From contig NW_003101681.1 in NCBI RefSeq assembly GCF_000003855.2, positions 6,111,707 to 6,175,706 of the forward strand: 64,000 nucleotides of DNA. The letters are read 5' to 3'. Below, one piece after another: positions 34,875-46,681 of the stretch. A program made the position numbers and the translations under genes. The first letter of the stretch is position 1, and each line of letters starts with the position of its first letter. This DNA comes from Blastomyces gilchristii SLH14081 (taxonomy: Eukaryota; Ascomycota; Eurotiomycetes; Onygenales; Ajellomycetaceae). Under the pieces are notes generated by a model. It saw only the letters and a list, made by a program, of their open reading frames with translations, ran no database searches and was not told the DNA's origin.

Positions 34875-34906
<32 letters not shown>

Positions 34907-35187
34907 CAAACCGGCATATCATCCAAACCCTCCGCACTATGCCTATACAGCTCCCCCTTCCGATCCTCCGGCGCAATGCGATCCAGCGCATCGCTCATGT
35001 CCGCCCGCACATCTTCGTCCCAGTTCTCGTTCAGGCTGAGGGCGCAGCTGGTGTGCTGGATGAAGAGGTTGAGCAGGCCTGTCTTGTACGTGCGTAGCTC
35101 GGGGAGTTCGGAGACGATGTGGTCTGTTATCAGGTAGGAGCCGCGGGAGCGTGGGGGGAGGGCGATAGTTCGTTGGAGCCAGGTCAT
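34569..35187 (-). CDS. UPF0047 / YjbQ-family protein
   Basis: Exons 35187-34912 and 34727-34569 give 144 residues, the usual length of this small conserved family. MTWLQRTIALPPRSRGSYLI, LLNLFIQHTSCALSLNENWD (HTS and N-x-D motif), YRHSAEGLDDMP, and the C-terminal GTWQGIWYLEFR are family signatures. Bacterial members show thiamin-phosphate synthase activity in some assays, but the cellular role is unsettled. The ATG at 35187 has A at -3 and matches the family start. The frame remains open to an ATG at 35400, which would add 71 hydrophobic, Pro-rich residues (possible anchor or simply 5' UTR). The intron carries A(16) and (GAAA)n tracts. Confidence 0.85.
34861..34905 (+). repeat. A(16) and (GAAA)n microsatellite within an intron
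   Basis: Sixteen A followed by about seven GAAA units. On the transcribed strand this is a pyrimidine tract just inside the donor of the UPF0047 intron, so length changes could alter the 5' end of the intron. Confidence 0.9.
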
Positions 35188-35600
35188 TGTGGATGGTATG
35201 GGGGAGGAAGAGGTGGTTGTGGTTGCTGGTGGGGTTGGGAATGGGGAGAGGAGGTGGAGGGGCGGGACGTAGAAGATGGGCTTCAGGAGGGAGATGAAGA
35301 GGCTTGGGAAGAAGGCGAGGATGAACAGTGAGAGGAAGAGGAGGTGGGAAGGGAATTGGAATGAAGTTGGAGAGGTGTTTCTAGAGGTTGGAGGCGGCAT
35401 GGATTTTGTTTGCTGATCCAGCTTGATGGCGGGGTGGACGGGCGATCAGTACGTACCGTCATATTTAGCTGAATAACTGGCGGAATATTTATACTCAATA
35501 AAACAATATATCCTCCCCACGGCCATATACCAAATATCGGGAAACATTATATACATTATGGAGATGAGTAACTTAGATATTGTATATATATATATACATA

Positions 35601-36438
35601 TTACTCATGAATTAGATCACTGGAATCATTCATTCCCGCCCACTTTGGCTTGCCATCCCTAACATCAACCACCCGTTGAGAGTAAAAAATATGGCAGCTA
35701 TAAGACATCGTCGAGATGTTAGTGAAATAAAACCCTCTTCCAATAGCAATTTGCTACAAAACACAAAACACATACCTGGGCTCAAAAATCTTCCTCACAT
35801 TTCTCCCTCCCTGCCCCTCTTCCTCCAATCCACTCTTGGATTCAATCAGACTTGGAAACAGTAATATGACATTCCTCCCCTCATCCATGATCGGGGAGTG
35901 GCAGTAGGAGCACGAAACTTTACATGGCAGATGATGCGCATGTTGTTTCTCTGCGCTGTTGTAGAAATTCAGTCCCTGGGTGCCGTGCGTGAAGGTCATA
36001 TCCGATTTATGGAAGATGGCCGCCCACTGGAATGGGGCACCTAAGGATGGCTCGTTAGTTAAAGAGATCTAGAAATCAAGAGATTTTTTTCATAACTTGC
36101 ATATGCTGTGTTTGATATAAATACAGCCTTGACTTGTGTCTATGGGGATCAAGCATCTGTCAAGATATTTAAATAGGGGCTAAATAGGGGGGTAACTACT
36201 GAATAGCAGGTATTTAGTATTTTGGAGGAGAAACACAGGACTAACCATGCAGAACTTGACATCCGGTACAATGGCAGTATTTGACATCGAGTGGCCTTTC
36301 TCTATTTATCTGATATGTCACTCTCCCACAATGGCATTTCCCGGTCCAATATACAGTGCCAAATTCCTCGGTTCGATGGGCTTTGTAGGGAGGTCTTTGC
36401 GACCATTCTTCAAGGCCTGAGGGGGTTTCTGAAACCAT
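35601..36438 (-). CDS. GFA-domain protein (glutathione-dependent formaldehyde-activating / CENP-V family)
   Basis: Exons 36438-36246, 36040-35776 and 35697-35601 join exactly to 184 residues. GFA proteins bind zinc through clustered cysteines. Here they are CHCG (in WTGKCHCGRVTY), YCHCTGC, and CKVSCSYCHSP. The fold continues APFQWAAIF and NVILLFPSLI, and ends SCHIFYSQRVVDVRDGKPKW, a typical C-terminus. Many fungal paralogues exist and most are uncharacterised; bacterial Gfa promotes adduct formation between formaldehyde and glutathione. The three introns/exons have canonical sites (GTTAGT, GTATGT; TTAG, TATAG). Start is the first ATG; an in-frame TTG lies two codons upstream. Confidence 0.88.
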
Positions 36439-36754
36439 TGACAAACTGTATCAATGTGTGAATGGCAATATTACAATATTTTTCTTTTGCTAGTGCTTGA
36501 AGAGTTCATGGGTGTATTCATTGTTGTGATATTTATATAGTATAATAAATATTTATTCCACTTTGTCATAAATAAACATTCACCCATCGACTCCTTGACT
36601 CCTCCCAACCACCCAAGTCCGGCCCCCTTTCTACCATCTCTCCTATACCTCTCATCTAGCAGGCGAGAGCTAAACAGTGGTTGCTCTCACTCTCTACTAA
36701 CCTATCTCTCTTTTACGGATTGCTTCTCATTTGGCATCCAGAAAAATACCAAAG
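36439..36754. promoter_or_regulatory. Divergent intergenic region
   Basis: About 315 bases between the GFA start (minus) and the ATG of the acidic ORF (plus). TC-rich sequence at 36620-36720 is typical of fungal promoters and leaders. No specific motif assigned. Confidence 0.45.
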
Positions 36755-37189
36755 ATGTCAGATGATGGATATGGCTACGATTGTGGCGGAGGAGATTACT
36801 CGTACGACGAGCCCTACGATGATGGTGAATCCTACGATGCTGAAGACTACACCGGGGATAACGCTGGGAGTAATTTCAATGAGGACGATTCCCTTTCCTA
36901 CGACTAACTTATTTATCGCATTGATGGGGCGTCGGAGGGTGATGGACACCAAGACGCGGAAGGGTATCCTCAGGAGGAGCTTGACGTCGACTCTGACGAA
37001 GCAACCTATTCCTCAGACAGTTCCTGTGATGGAAGATTGCACGAAGAAGCAGAGTCTAGTTACAGGCGTGCTTCGGGTCCCAGTTGTGGCTCGTTCGCTC
37101 GACGCGGGGGCGTTCAGGGACACGGAGACACTTCTATCATTGTAACCCCTTTAATATTGCTAATATGGCAGTCCAGCCTTCCGAATTGA
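36755..37189 (+). CDS. Small acidic Asp/Tyr/Gly-rich protein, interrupted by one in-frame stop
   Basis: From ATG 36755 the frame reads MSDDGYGYDCGGGDYSYDEP and continues acidic to SLSYD, where TAA (36905-36907) stops it after 50 residues. The same frame then stays open and acidic (IDGASEGDGHQ, EELDVDSDEATYSSDSS) to 37189, so without the stop it would encode 144 residues. No intron with usable sites removes the stop. This is either a short real protein with a decayed tail, a pseudogene, or a sequence error. Family not recognised. A longer open frame on the same strand (36681-37145) is Thr/Met-rich in another frame and looks like a shadow. Confidence 0.45.
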
Positions 37190-37791
37190 CAAGCAGCGGT
37201 GTTATCTGAGCTTAATACTTTTATAACTTAAACGGCATATCTATATGGTAATATTTTATTTTCCATCCTAACACTATAGGAGGTTGATGGAAGAAGGGTA
37301 GGCTATAGTAGGATATACATCGCGGAGCAAGATGACGTAGTATTGGAACCGATAATGCTCCTTTGAGCGATGGCTTTCACTTTACGCACCTGATGGCAGA
37401 CAGTGGGCGTGATAAGTTCTCAATGAAGTATATTATAGCCTGTCGTAGTTATGGGTTATAGGAGGGATTGTCAAATTGATTCATTCCAACTTCGCAGTAA
37501 TAGCAGACTTTTTGGCATAAGCATGACAAGAATCACCGATTCCACGGGTAATGATGATAAAGAAGAAGGGAATCTTCTAGCATTGATTGTAAGGTGGACT
37601 TCTATTCATGCATTAGGTTGCTGATGTCGTAGCGACCCTGAAAAGTGCAATAGTATTGGGATATACGCAGTGGTTAGTTAATTCATCAACGCCATAAACT
37701 GCCTTAAGAGATAGAGAGAGCAAATCAAAAGAATACAAAAGTGAATAAAAGAAACAAGAAAAGAAAGAGACAGCAGGAAAATAAAATTACA
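37190..37791. other. Intergenic, no gene seen
   Basis: About 600 bases containing the 3' UTRs of the acidic ORF (plus) and CFIm25 (minus). No open frame or RNA gene supported. Confidence 0.5.
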
Positions 37792-38937
<1,146 letters not shown>

Positions 38938-40744
38938 TCTGTCAGACTCTCTGGTTTCTAGAATTTCGATCCCGCTGTTCTTCTTTTCTTTCTTCTCGGT
39001 TGCGGAATGAATAATTATGTATGCAGCGGATTTAATGCGATGTTTATCAGGCTTTTGGAAAAGGAATTGAGTATATTAGAGACAGTGCGTGGTTCGCGGA
39101 GAACGGTTGTTGCATACAGATAGCTTTCGATTTTGGCGTTGTGGAATATCTATTTTCCGGAGCGAGATTCAAAGTTTCTCATTATTCAATCTTAATTACG
39201 GAGTATCTATACAAGGTATCTCAGTGGACAACCAGCCTACTGTCCGGTTCTTGTCAATGCCATCTTCATTGCAGAAAAGTTTGCTTTCCCAAGAAAACTT
39301 GAACCCTTCCGCAACGAAGGTTCGAGGATAGCCACACAATTTCAGGCCCCTCCAACCATGACATACATAGTATTGCTAGATGGCCCTCCGAAAGCCATCG
39401 AGTTCTTCCTCTCTGAGCGGCAAAGGAACGAGTCAAATGCACCACGCCCCTTCATTTTAGGAGGGTTCGCTAAATTCTATCGGATTTCCCCTTGCCTGTA
39501 GTTGCCACTCATTCACTAGGAGAAGTTCCTTTGCGTCCTGCTTTCACGGACAAGAACGTCTGTCTGTATTCTGTATATTCCCGCGCCACTTCCATCGCCA
39601 ATTCCGCGGTTGTTGAAGTCCCAATGCACTCCGATTAAAGCGCTTCTCTATTACAATGGAGAAGTGTAAATGCCCTCTTAAGCTCCTGTCGGCTTTCTAT
39701 TAGATCTCCATCGGCTTTTTATACCATCTCAGCCCTTTGGAGCCAGTCAGAATCTGCGACTACAGACTTTTCGAGATCGTCCAGCTTTTCATTAGCCAAG
39801 AGTTCTAGAAATAAGATCGCGGCGCTTTGGCAAAGGGGAATGTTTCGGCCAACGGCAAGCCAGGACTCCACCACCTGGTAACTTCTTGCCTGAAACCTCC
39901 AAAGCTCCTATTTTCTAGTTAAACCATGGCTTTTGTATGAGGCCTCAAGCGCTGGATTTTCACTCACCAAGGCATCATTTGTCGACCTTGTTTGGAGAGC
40001 AACCTCCTATGTTTCCTTTTCCGAAATTTTCTCTAGATCCTGCAAATATGTTCGAATGTGTTGGCTCTTCTCCTTCCTTTGGTTTCGAGAAGTGATCGAC
40101 GCTCTTCTACTTCGCCAGCTTTAACTGGGAATGCAGATCTCAACTCATCTCTTGCGGATACCGTTAGGTCCTCGCGGACGTCTCGCTGTGCTTTTGTAAG
40201 ATGAAGATGCTTGTTGTATGAAAATTGCTCATGGAAGTCGCCCCTGATAGGCAGGTCGATCAAACTCTCGGCAAGCCTTAATGCTCGGTCCTGAATCCTG
40301 AGTTGGGTAGTTCTTCTTGGACTACTTGTTCGTTGTGGTTTTCGGTCCAGGGCCGGAAAAAACACCATTGAGGTGACGTTCCCAGAACACAAACCGGGTT
40401 AATTTTGTCCCTTCTTCCTAACGCTGGCTAGAGCCTGACATCTTTGTGTGCTCTTACGATATCACCCATTCGCTGTCTCGCGGCACGTATTAGGGGCTTG
40501 TATTGGTCCAAGACTTGGTACTCTTCTGTATTCAAGAAACGACCACGCTAGCCTAGCATTGGTTATCCACACACTAAGCATAGCTATATATTTGAGATGC
40601 GTCCGCTAACATAGGCTCCCAGGAGCACATTCAGCTTCCTATTTAGAAATTGACCAACCTGTATATCTCTTTTGTTTAAAATCTTATCCCAAGCGCGGTG
40701 AATATCCTCAGGGGCGCAGATGGTTACCGTCTGTAATGTCCAAT
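38938..40744. other. Intergenic region containing a possible decayed coding stretch
   Basis: About 1.8 kb between CFIm25 and the first tRNA-Phe gene. The minus-strand frame 40395-40033 (including RLAESLIDLPIRGDFHEQFS and AQRDVREDLTVSARDELRSA) has balanced amino-acid composition. Minus-strand frames further downstream to about 39350 also look codon-like but carry stops. This may be an old pseudogene; I recognise no family and no splice pattern rescues it. Confidence 0.35.
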
Positions 40745-40839
40745 GGGGTGATAGCTCAGTTGGGAGAGCGTACGACTGAAGTTTCAAACTTTGGTTTTCT
40801 TAAATCGTAAGGCCGCCGGTTCAATCCCGGCTCGCCCCA
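40745..40839 (+). tRNA. tRNA-Phe (GAA), copy 1, with intron
   Basis: Folds as a complete cloverleaf: acceptor GGGGTGA/TCGCCCC, D arm GCTC...GAGC, anticodon stem TACGA/TCGTA, loop CUGAAG + intron + A, and T arm GCCGG-TTCAATC-CCGGC, with discriminator A. Anticodon GAA reads Phe codons. An intron of about 22 nt (starting TTTCAAACTTTGG) follows position 37, the standard place. A and B boxes (TAGCTCAGTTGG, GGTTCAATCCC) are intact and a T(5) Pol III terminator is at 40848-40852. Confidence 0.95.
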
Positions 40840-41642
40840 GAATCTACTTTTTGCTTAATTCTTTCATTTATTATATTCTTCGTTTTGTATTTATTTTTCT
40901 TTTTTTAGAGGAGGAGATTTTAGATTAGTAGAGCTCTACTCCGCACAATAAAGTCCTTTACAAGGATGCTTCTGGCATCAGTGCAGGAAAGTGTTATATA
41001 CCACCCCAGTACTGCTCAGTGTATGCGCAAACGCTAGAAGAGAAGGCATGTCGACTCAACTGGAAATGGGACATTTCTAAGGTTCATAGCGATATAAAAC
41101 CGGCTTTGATCATTTAATATTGTTGGCGATGGCAGGGCATATGTTCATGAATGTAGTAGGTAGATGTGTTGTTGAGCAGCTTCAGGGTAACGAACGTCCA
41201 AGGGGACGGGGAAACGGTCAAGACTAAATTGTGTAAGCCGCTGCAGATCATAAGCTTAATAAATACTAAACTTTGCGGAGATTCAAAGTTAGCGACGAAG
41301 GATGGCTCTCCGATCTATGTCTTGTATGTGTTGAGGCGATACGCAGGGTTGAATTCAGATGAATGCGATCCAGCAGAGGAGATACGCGTTGAAGGGATTA
41401 GGAATCCTCATATTCGGTATCGCTGTGTGAGTACAACCCATGTTCTGCAAATTAGTAGATATTGTTGTCGTCCTTCTCAGAAGTACTCCGTCCATATATT
41501 GATATATTTATATGTGGGATGATGTGTAAGTGCGTGGATAATAATTCGCTATTGCTCCAAATGCTCAGACAAGGTTTTGTGCCGTGACTCCTGCATTGGG
41601 TCTCTTGGACAAGCAAGCTCTCTTTGCACACCACATATCGCA
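40840..41642. other. Spacer between tRNA-Phe copies 1 and 2
   Basis: About 800 bases without a supported gene; the open frame 41166-41522 has no domain. Confidence 0.5.
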
Positions 41643-41736
41643 GGGGTGATAGCTCAGTTGGGAGAGCGTACGACTGAAGTTTCAACTTTGGTTTTCTTAA
41701 ATCGTAAGGCCGCCGGTTCAATCCCGGCTCGCCCCA
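41643..41736 (+). tRNA. tRNA-Phe (GAA), copy 2, with intron
   Basis: Exon sequences identical to copy 1. The intron (about 21 nt, TTTCAACTTTGGTTTTC...) differs from copy 1 by one missing A. A T(6) terminator lies at 41746-41751. Flanking sequences differ from copies 1 and 3. Confidence 0.95.
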
Positions 41737-42189
41737 TGGCTTTCATTTTTTATCTATTTATTTTTATTTATTTTTATTTATTTAGTATTTTCCCCCCGTC
41801 TTCGAACTTCGCACCAAATCATTGTTACATAGTTTTCTGTATTATTATGATTCCTGTAGGAACATATTCTCTAGACTCACTACGGGTATCGACGATCGGA
41901 ACAAACGTATATGTACAGTACATTACATACATCGAGATATGTGAATATCTTCGTCATAGCCCTCGCCTCCCCTCCACAGAATCATTCAAATAGGTCTGCA
42001 AGCACTTGCGACCGAGCATTGGTATCCCCTATCATACATAATAATGTAGAATAACCAGAGGGATCATTGTGGCCTTAGCACTTGAAGGACGATTATGACT
42101 GTTTATTGTATGAGTATTTCAGGTGCGGGTTATCATGTTTATAAATTATGGCACAAGTAACCAAAAGTCTGGCCTTCCCACCATCCAAT
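41737..42189. other. Spacer between tRNA-Phe copies 2 and 3
   Basis: About 450 bases including a short (TTTA)n tract at about 41752-41782. No gene seen. Confidence 0.5.
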
Positions 42190-42278
42190 GGGGTGATAGC
42201 TCAGTTGGGAGAGCGTACGACTGAAGTGAACTCCAGTCTCTTATCGTAAGGCCGCCGGTTCAATCCCGGCTCGCCCCA
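42190..42278 (+). tRNA. tRNA-Phe (GAA), copy 3, with a different intron
   Basis: Mature sequence identical to copies 1 and 2. The intron is shorter (about 16 nt, TGAACTCCAGTCTCTT) and unrelated in sequence to the other two. The flanks resemble copy 1 on both sides (CCAAT just before, then GAAT-TACTTTTTG after), with a T(5) terminator at 42287-42291. Confidence 0.95.
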
Positions 42279-43079
42279 GAATTTACTTTTTGGGTTTATT
42301 TTTTATTTTATTTTTTATTTTTTATTTATTTTTTATTTATTTATTTAATAAACAGTACATACAATGCAGACAAATGTTTCAAACCTAACAACCAATCAAT
42401 AAATAAATGAGAATCTGATCACTGTATTCATGATGATGAGTTGCCCCCATACATAGGCAAGAGGACAAGCAGTGACAAAGAAGAATGAGGAAAGGAAATT
42501 TCGCAATTCCAGATAGGTATGACAAGAAATTGCGCGGCTCAACACTTGAACTGTTCCAAAACCCCTCATTGAATCTGTTTGGGTGCTATGGCTACTTGTA
42601 CATGTGCATACATTGTCCATGGATACGCCTTCGTGCGGGTGTTGTAGGATATGGGAAGCTTGAGGGTGAGCTACCAGGTAAGCATTTATGAGAAACCTTA
42701 ACTTCCCTAGGCGTTGTATGTAATAGTAACTATAACTATAGGCACACACACATCGCCCATTAACTAACAGCCTTGTAACTTCCTACCCTCTATAGCTATT
42801 TCCGCGCAAAATATAGGCGACATGGAATACAGAAGCTCCGAGTATATCTATGAAAACAGAAGGATGGAAAAAATGAAACAAATCAATGAGAAACATATAG
42901 CCCGGAAAGCGCCCTAGGTAGTTACAGAATCACATAAGGTAATAATCACTTTACATATCCCACTGGCTGATTGATTGGATTGATCCTAAACCGAAACCTC
43001 CCTCTTCCATCGAGCAACCGTCATCCAACACAAAATATAAGGGCAAAAACAATATAAAAGCAGTAAAGGGAAGGCGACT
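42279..43079. other. Intergenic, 3' of insulin-degrading enzyme gene
   Basis: Starts with a T/A-rich (TTTTATTT)n tract (about 42297-42349) beyond the tRNA terminator, then unique sequence and the IDE 3' UTR. The frame at 42396-42749 (minus) lacks any domain. Confidence 0.5.
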
Positions 43080-46000
43080 TTACAACTTCGGATCAATTTC
43101 TTCAAACTCGCTCAGGTCCACGATTGGAGACGGCCCAGCACTAATGGGAAGACGCGCCTTGTACTCCGGTACGTTAGTGATGTACACCGGCTGCACCGGG
43201 TTTGTTATTGCCGGTGGCGTCGCAACAACATGACCATTCATAGCGCCATTTTTCGTCCCGTTACTCGTCCCGTTGACGGTCCCGTTAGCTTTCTCGATAG
43301 CAGGGGAGGTGGCATCACCAGTCGTGGATGGAGGCGACATGATTACAAACCCTTGTAATAGCTCATTGAGAACATTGGTAGTCGGCGCGAGGATGCTAGC
43401 TACCTTCTCACTATCAAGCTTTAGTTCGGTCTCTAGGAAGCCTCTGACCGCTGAAATGATGACGTCCTTATTCGTCGCAACGTCGCTTGTCATGAAATTC
43501 ACATCGGCGAATGATGCTTTAAACTTGTCGCTGTCGAACTCTGTCAATGATTGTGATGCGATGTCTGACAGTTGTTCGATTATGCTCGTCTTGCGCTCAT
43601 CCGCTGTGTTCAATACGACACCAGCATCAACATCCTTGTGCTGCACACTGGATTGCGCGTTTAGATGGATGGATAATTTCGCACGCGTCGGTGATTGTGG
43701 GTCGATATACCGCCGGTAAAACTCTACCATATCCCCTTTGGTCAATTCCGACACTTTCTCCGCGTCAGTATGATGCTGCGTAAAGTCAAAGTACTCGGAG
43801 CCGATATGCGACCAGAACCGATTCGTTTCAGAATTCAGGTTTTTCAACTTCTCGAGGCGCTTGTTGATCAAACTTCGCTTGTGGCCGTCGAATTCCTCAT
43901 CGGTCATGCCGTCCAACGTCCCCGCGAAGCGGGCTAGGAATGCCTCGATGCGAGACTCTAGGTACTGATTTGTTCTCTCGCTTTGGATGATGACCCGATA
44001 CCCCAGTGTGGTGGCGCCATACCGGATGCCGCTCCACACAACGTAGCCTAGCTGCTCCTGTGTCCGTAGTTGGTCGAATGCGGGCTCGTTGGTAAGTTGC
44101 CCGAATAAGAGTGATTTGGCGCGTAGTTGTGGTTCCATTATATCGCCTACGAACAGGTAATATTCGATGCAGTGGTTGATGTTTGCGGGGTCCTTAAGGG
44201 TTTTTTCGTAGATGAAATTACTTCCCGGTGGTATGATTATGTTTCGGCGCACGTGCCATTGGGACTGGGGCAATGGGCGGGAATGGAATGATGATTCCAC
44301 CATGTTAGCCATTTTCAGCACGTCTTCCTTGTAGAGGTTACCGTGGCCCAGAAGTTCGATGTGGGTTTGACGGAGCAGCTGTGGGAAAAAAGCGGCCACG
44401 TCTTCGAGTTCAATGTGTTCCAGCTCAGCTGCCAGTTGCTCGGTAATCCAAGTCTTCTCTGCCGTCAAGTATCTTGTCACATTCCCAACCTGGTAGTAGG
44501 GCTGCTGATACTCAGAATTCGAGAAGGCGTCGGCCATTCGCTGCTTAACAACCTTAAATCGGTCAGGCTTGACTTTAAAGTCCCTCATGCTGTGTAGAAC
44601 CTTTTCCAAGAGCACTGCCATCTTATCATTGTACCCGGACACTGACATTTCGAGACCGGATACACTGGCGGTCAAGTTATAATCAAGTCCACCTAGCTCA
44701 GCATCGTAGGAATACTCTTGAAGATCATCTTGGATTAAAGCGCACGCTATTCTTGTAAGGACGTTGTTACCCGGGGTAGCATAAGCCAGCGGGTTCCGAA
44801 GGGCGATTTGAACACTTGCTTTAGGGACATAGAAAGTGTCGTCCTTCTTGAACCATACTCTAGCACGGTCGTCGTTCCGGATGAGGGTGGGCCTCTTTGC
44901 CGGTTCCGCTACCTCTTTTTTCTCAACTTCAAAGCGCGTCGGGACGAATTCATTCCTGTGTGGTAAATGAAGTTCTGGCATCGGGTTGTATGAAGGGGAC
45001 TCCAAAATGCGTCCGATCTCAGAGAGTAGGTCGCCCGGGACCTTCTCGACTTTGTGTTCGGTCCCATACCACTTCTCCTTGGAGTCCCAATTCCCAGGAT
45101 ACGTCTGCGAAATAAGTTCAATATTGAAATTATCGATACGGAAGCAATCGAGACCGCGTCGGATGGCTTGTTCATCAAATTTCCGCATCAAATTTGGCCC
45201 ACTGAGGAGCCAGTCACGAGGGAATGGTTTCTGCATTACGCTGCTGAGGGTGCTCGTGAAACGACTTGCCGGGGATTTCTGCTTGAATTTGAAATCGACC
45301 TCCGCGAGATTCTTCATCTCTTCGAAAATCCATTCTTCGGGCGCTCGTGATTTGAGTATGGAAATGTATTGAAAAATAGTTTTGATGACTTCATGGTAGT
45401 TATTGATACCGTCCTCTGTAAGACGGACGGATATCGTGAAGAATGCGGAGCCTGGGCAGATGGGCATTGCACCAGCGGAAAGGCCATATGCCCAACCTTT
45501 TGCCTTGATATAGGCAAGAATGCTACCAGGTCCTTCGTGGCCAATCAGATGACTGATATACCTGGACGGTTTGGATTCATACAGATTCTCTTCATCCTGG
45601 TAAGGAAAGAAAATTTCTAAAGATCGAGTATCCATGACTGGTTTGGCGAAACAGATTTTCTGCAGATCCGCCGGGGTGTATGGTTGTACATCGTCCCATC
45701 TATTTTGTGACAGCTCCTTATTCTTAACATCGGCGAACAGCTCTGTAACCCACCCCTCTAGCTCGTCCAGTGATTCGCGACCCAGCACAACTAGTTTCAT
45801 ACGGTTTGCCGAGTAATTTGTTTCGTAGAATCGGATGAATTCATCACGTACGTTAACACCACGTGACTGCGGCCCGTCCCTCAACGTTTGCAAGTTTCCA
45901 GTGGAAAAATGGTGGTAGGGGTGTTTGGGATTAGAAAGTGATTTGTTGAGCTGCATAAGCCTCCAGGCATCATTCTGGAGGTTCTTTTTATTCTCTGAAT

Positions 46001-46681
46001 CCACGGCCCTGAGCTCGCGGTCGAGAGTAGACTCTAGGAATAGTGGAGCGATGAAGAACTGAGCAAATCGATCAAGGGCGCCATAAAGCGGGGGGACCAA
46101 ATCGCTGGTCGAGGATGCTGCGCTGTCGGCCACAGTAGTAGTAGCAGGTAGGGTCGACCTTGAAAGGCCATCCGTCAATGGTTCCACCTCTGCGGGTGTT
46201 GACGGGGTGGTCGGAGTGGTCGCCTGGGCGTTTTTGGAAAGCGTAGTTGCTGTGGCGGCTACTTCAAAGTAGTAATTCGTCTCCGTTGCTGCAGTGTATG
46301 CGTTTGAATGTCCAGAATGTGCTGCTAGGTACTGGTTATAAGCATTTTCTTTTGGGTACTATACGGCAAAATTCACGAGTTAGTTTTCTTTATCTTCTCA
46401 GATGTGTCAATTATACGTCATCTCAGCAGACACAGGTTAGACGGCTTCACCTTTTTAGTTCCCATAAAAAGAGCATGTTCTACAGCATGAGCAATTCCTG
46501 GGAGGTCATCATCGTCTGAAAAATTCCCAACGTTGACGTTAACCGAAGCGCTCGCCTTATCCGTCTCAGGATCATGGACAAGCAAAGCCTCGAGCTTATT
46601 TGGAAGGCGGATAACACGATAGGAGCGATCGTCGACAGAGGGTTTCTCGAGGTCCTCAGCAAGGCGTTCAACTATTGCCAT
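43080..46681 (-). CDS. STE23: Insulin-degrading enzyme / Ste23-type M16 metalloprotease
   Basis: Exons 46681-46451 and 46358-43080 (92-nt intron) encode 1169 residues. M16A enzymes are zinc proteases with an inverted HxxEH motif that degrade short peptides in an enclosed chamber; yeast Ste23 processes a-factor. HAVEH sits in GIAHAVEHALFMGTKK at the end of exon 1. The distal zinc Glu is in LRAVDSENKKNLQNDAWR. Later domains contain LGYVVWSGIRYG and ATTLGYRVIIQSER. The usual Tyr-Cys or Phe-Leu inside the motif is Ala-Val here. ATG 46681 has A at -3. The frame extends to ATG 46990, adding an Arg/Ser-rich, Gln-run presequence that could target mitochondria. The C-terminus is PKL, a weak match to a peroxisomal PTS1. 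Confidence 0.93.

Noticed and set aside
36681..37145. 154-codon Thr/Met-rich open frame over the acidic ORF
   Set aside because: Composition is that of a shifted frame of the GAT/GAC/TAC-rich acidic sequence; no domain.
43273..45620. Plus-strand open frames opposite insulin-degrading enzyme
   Set aside because: Shadows of the protease coding strand.
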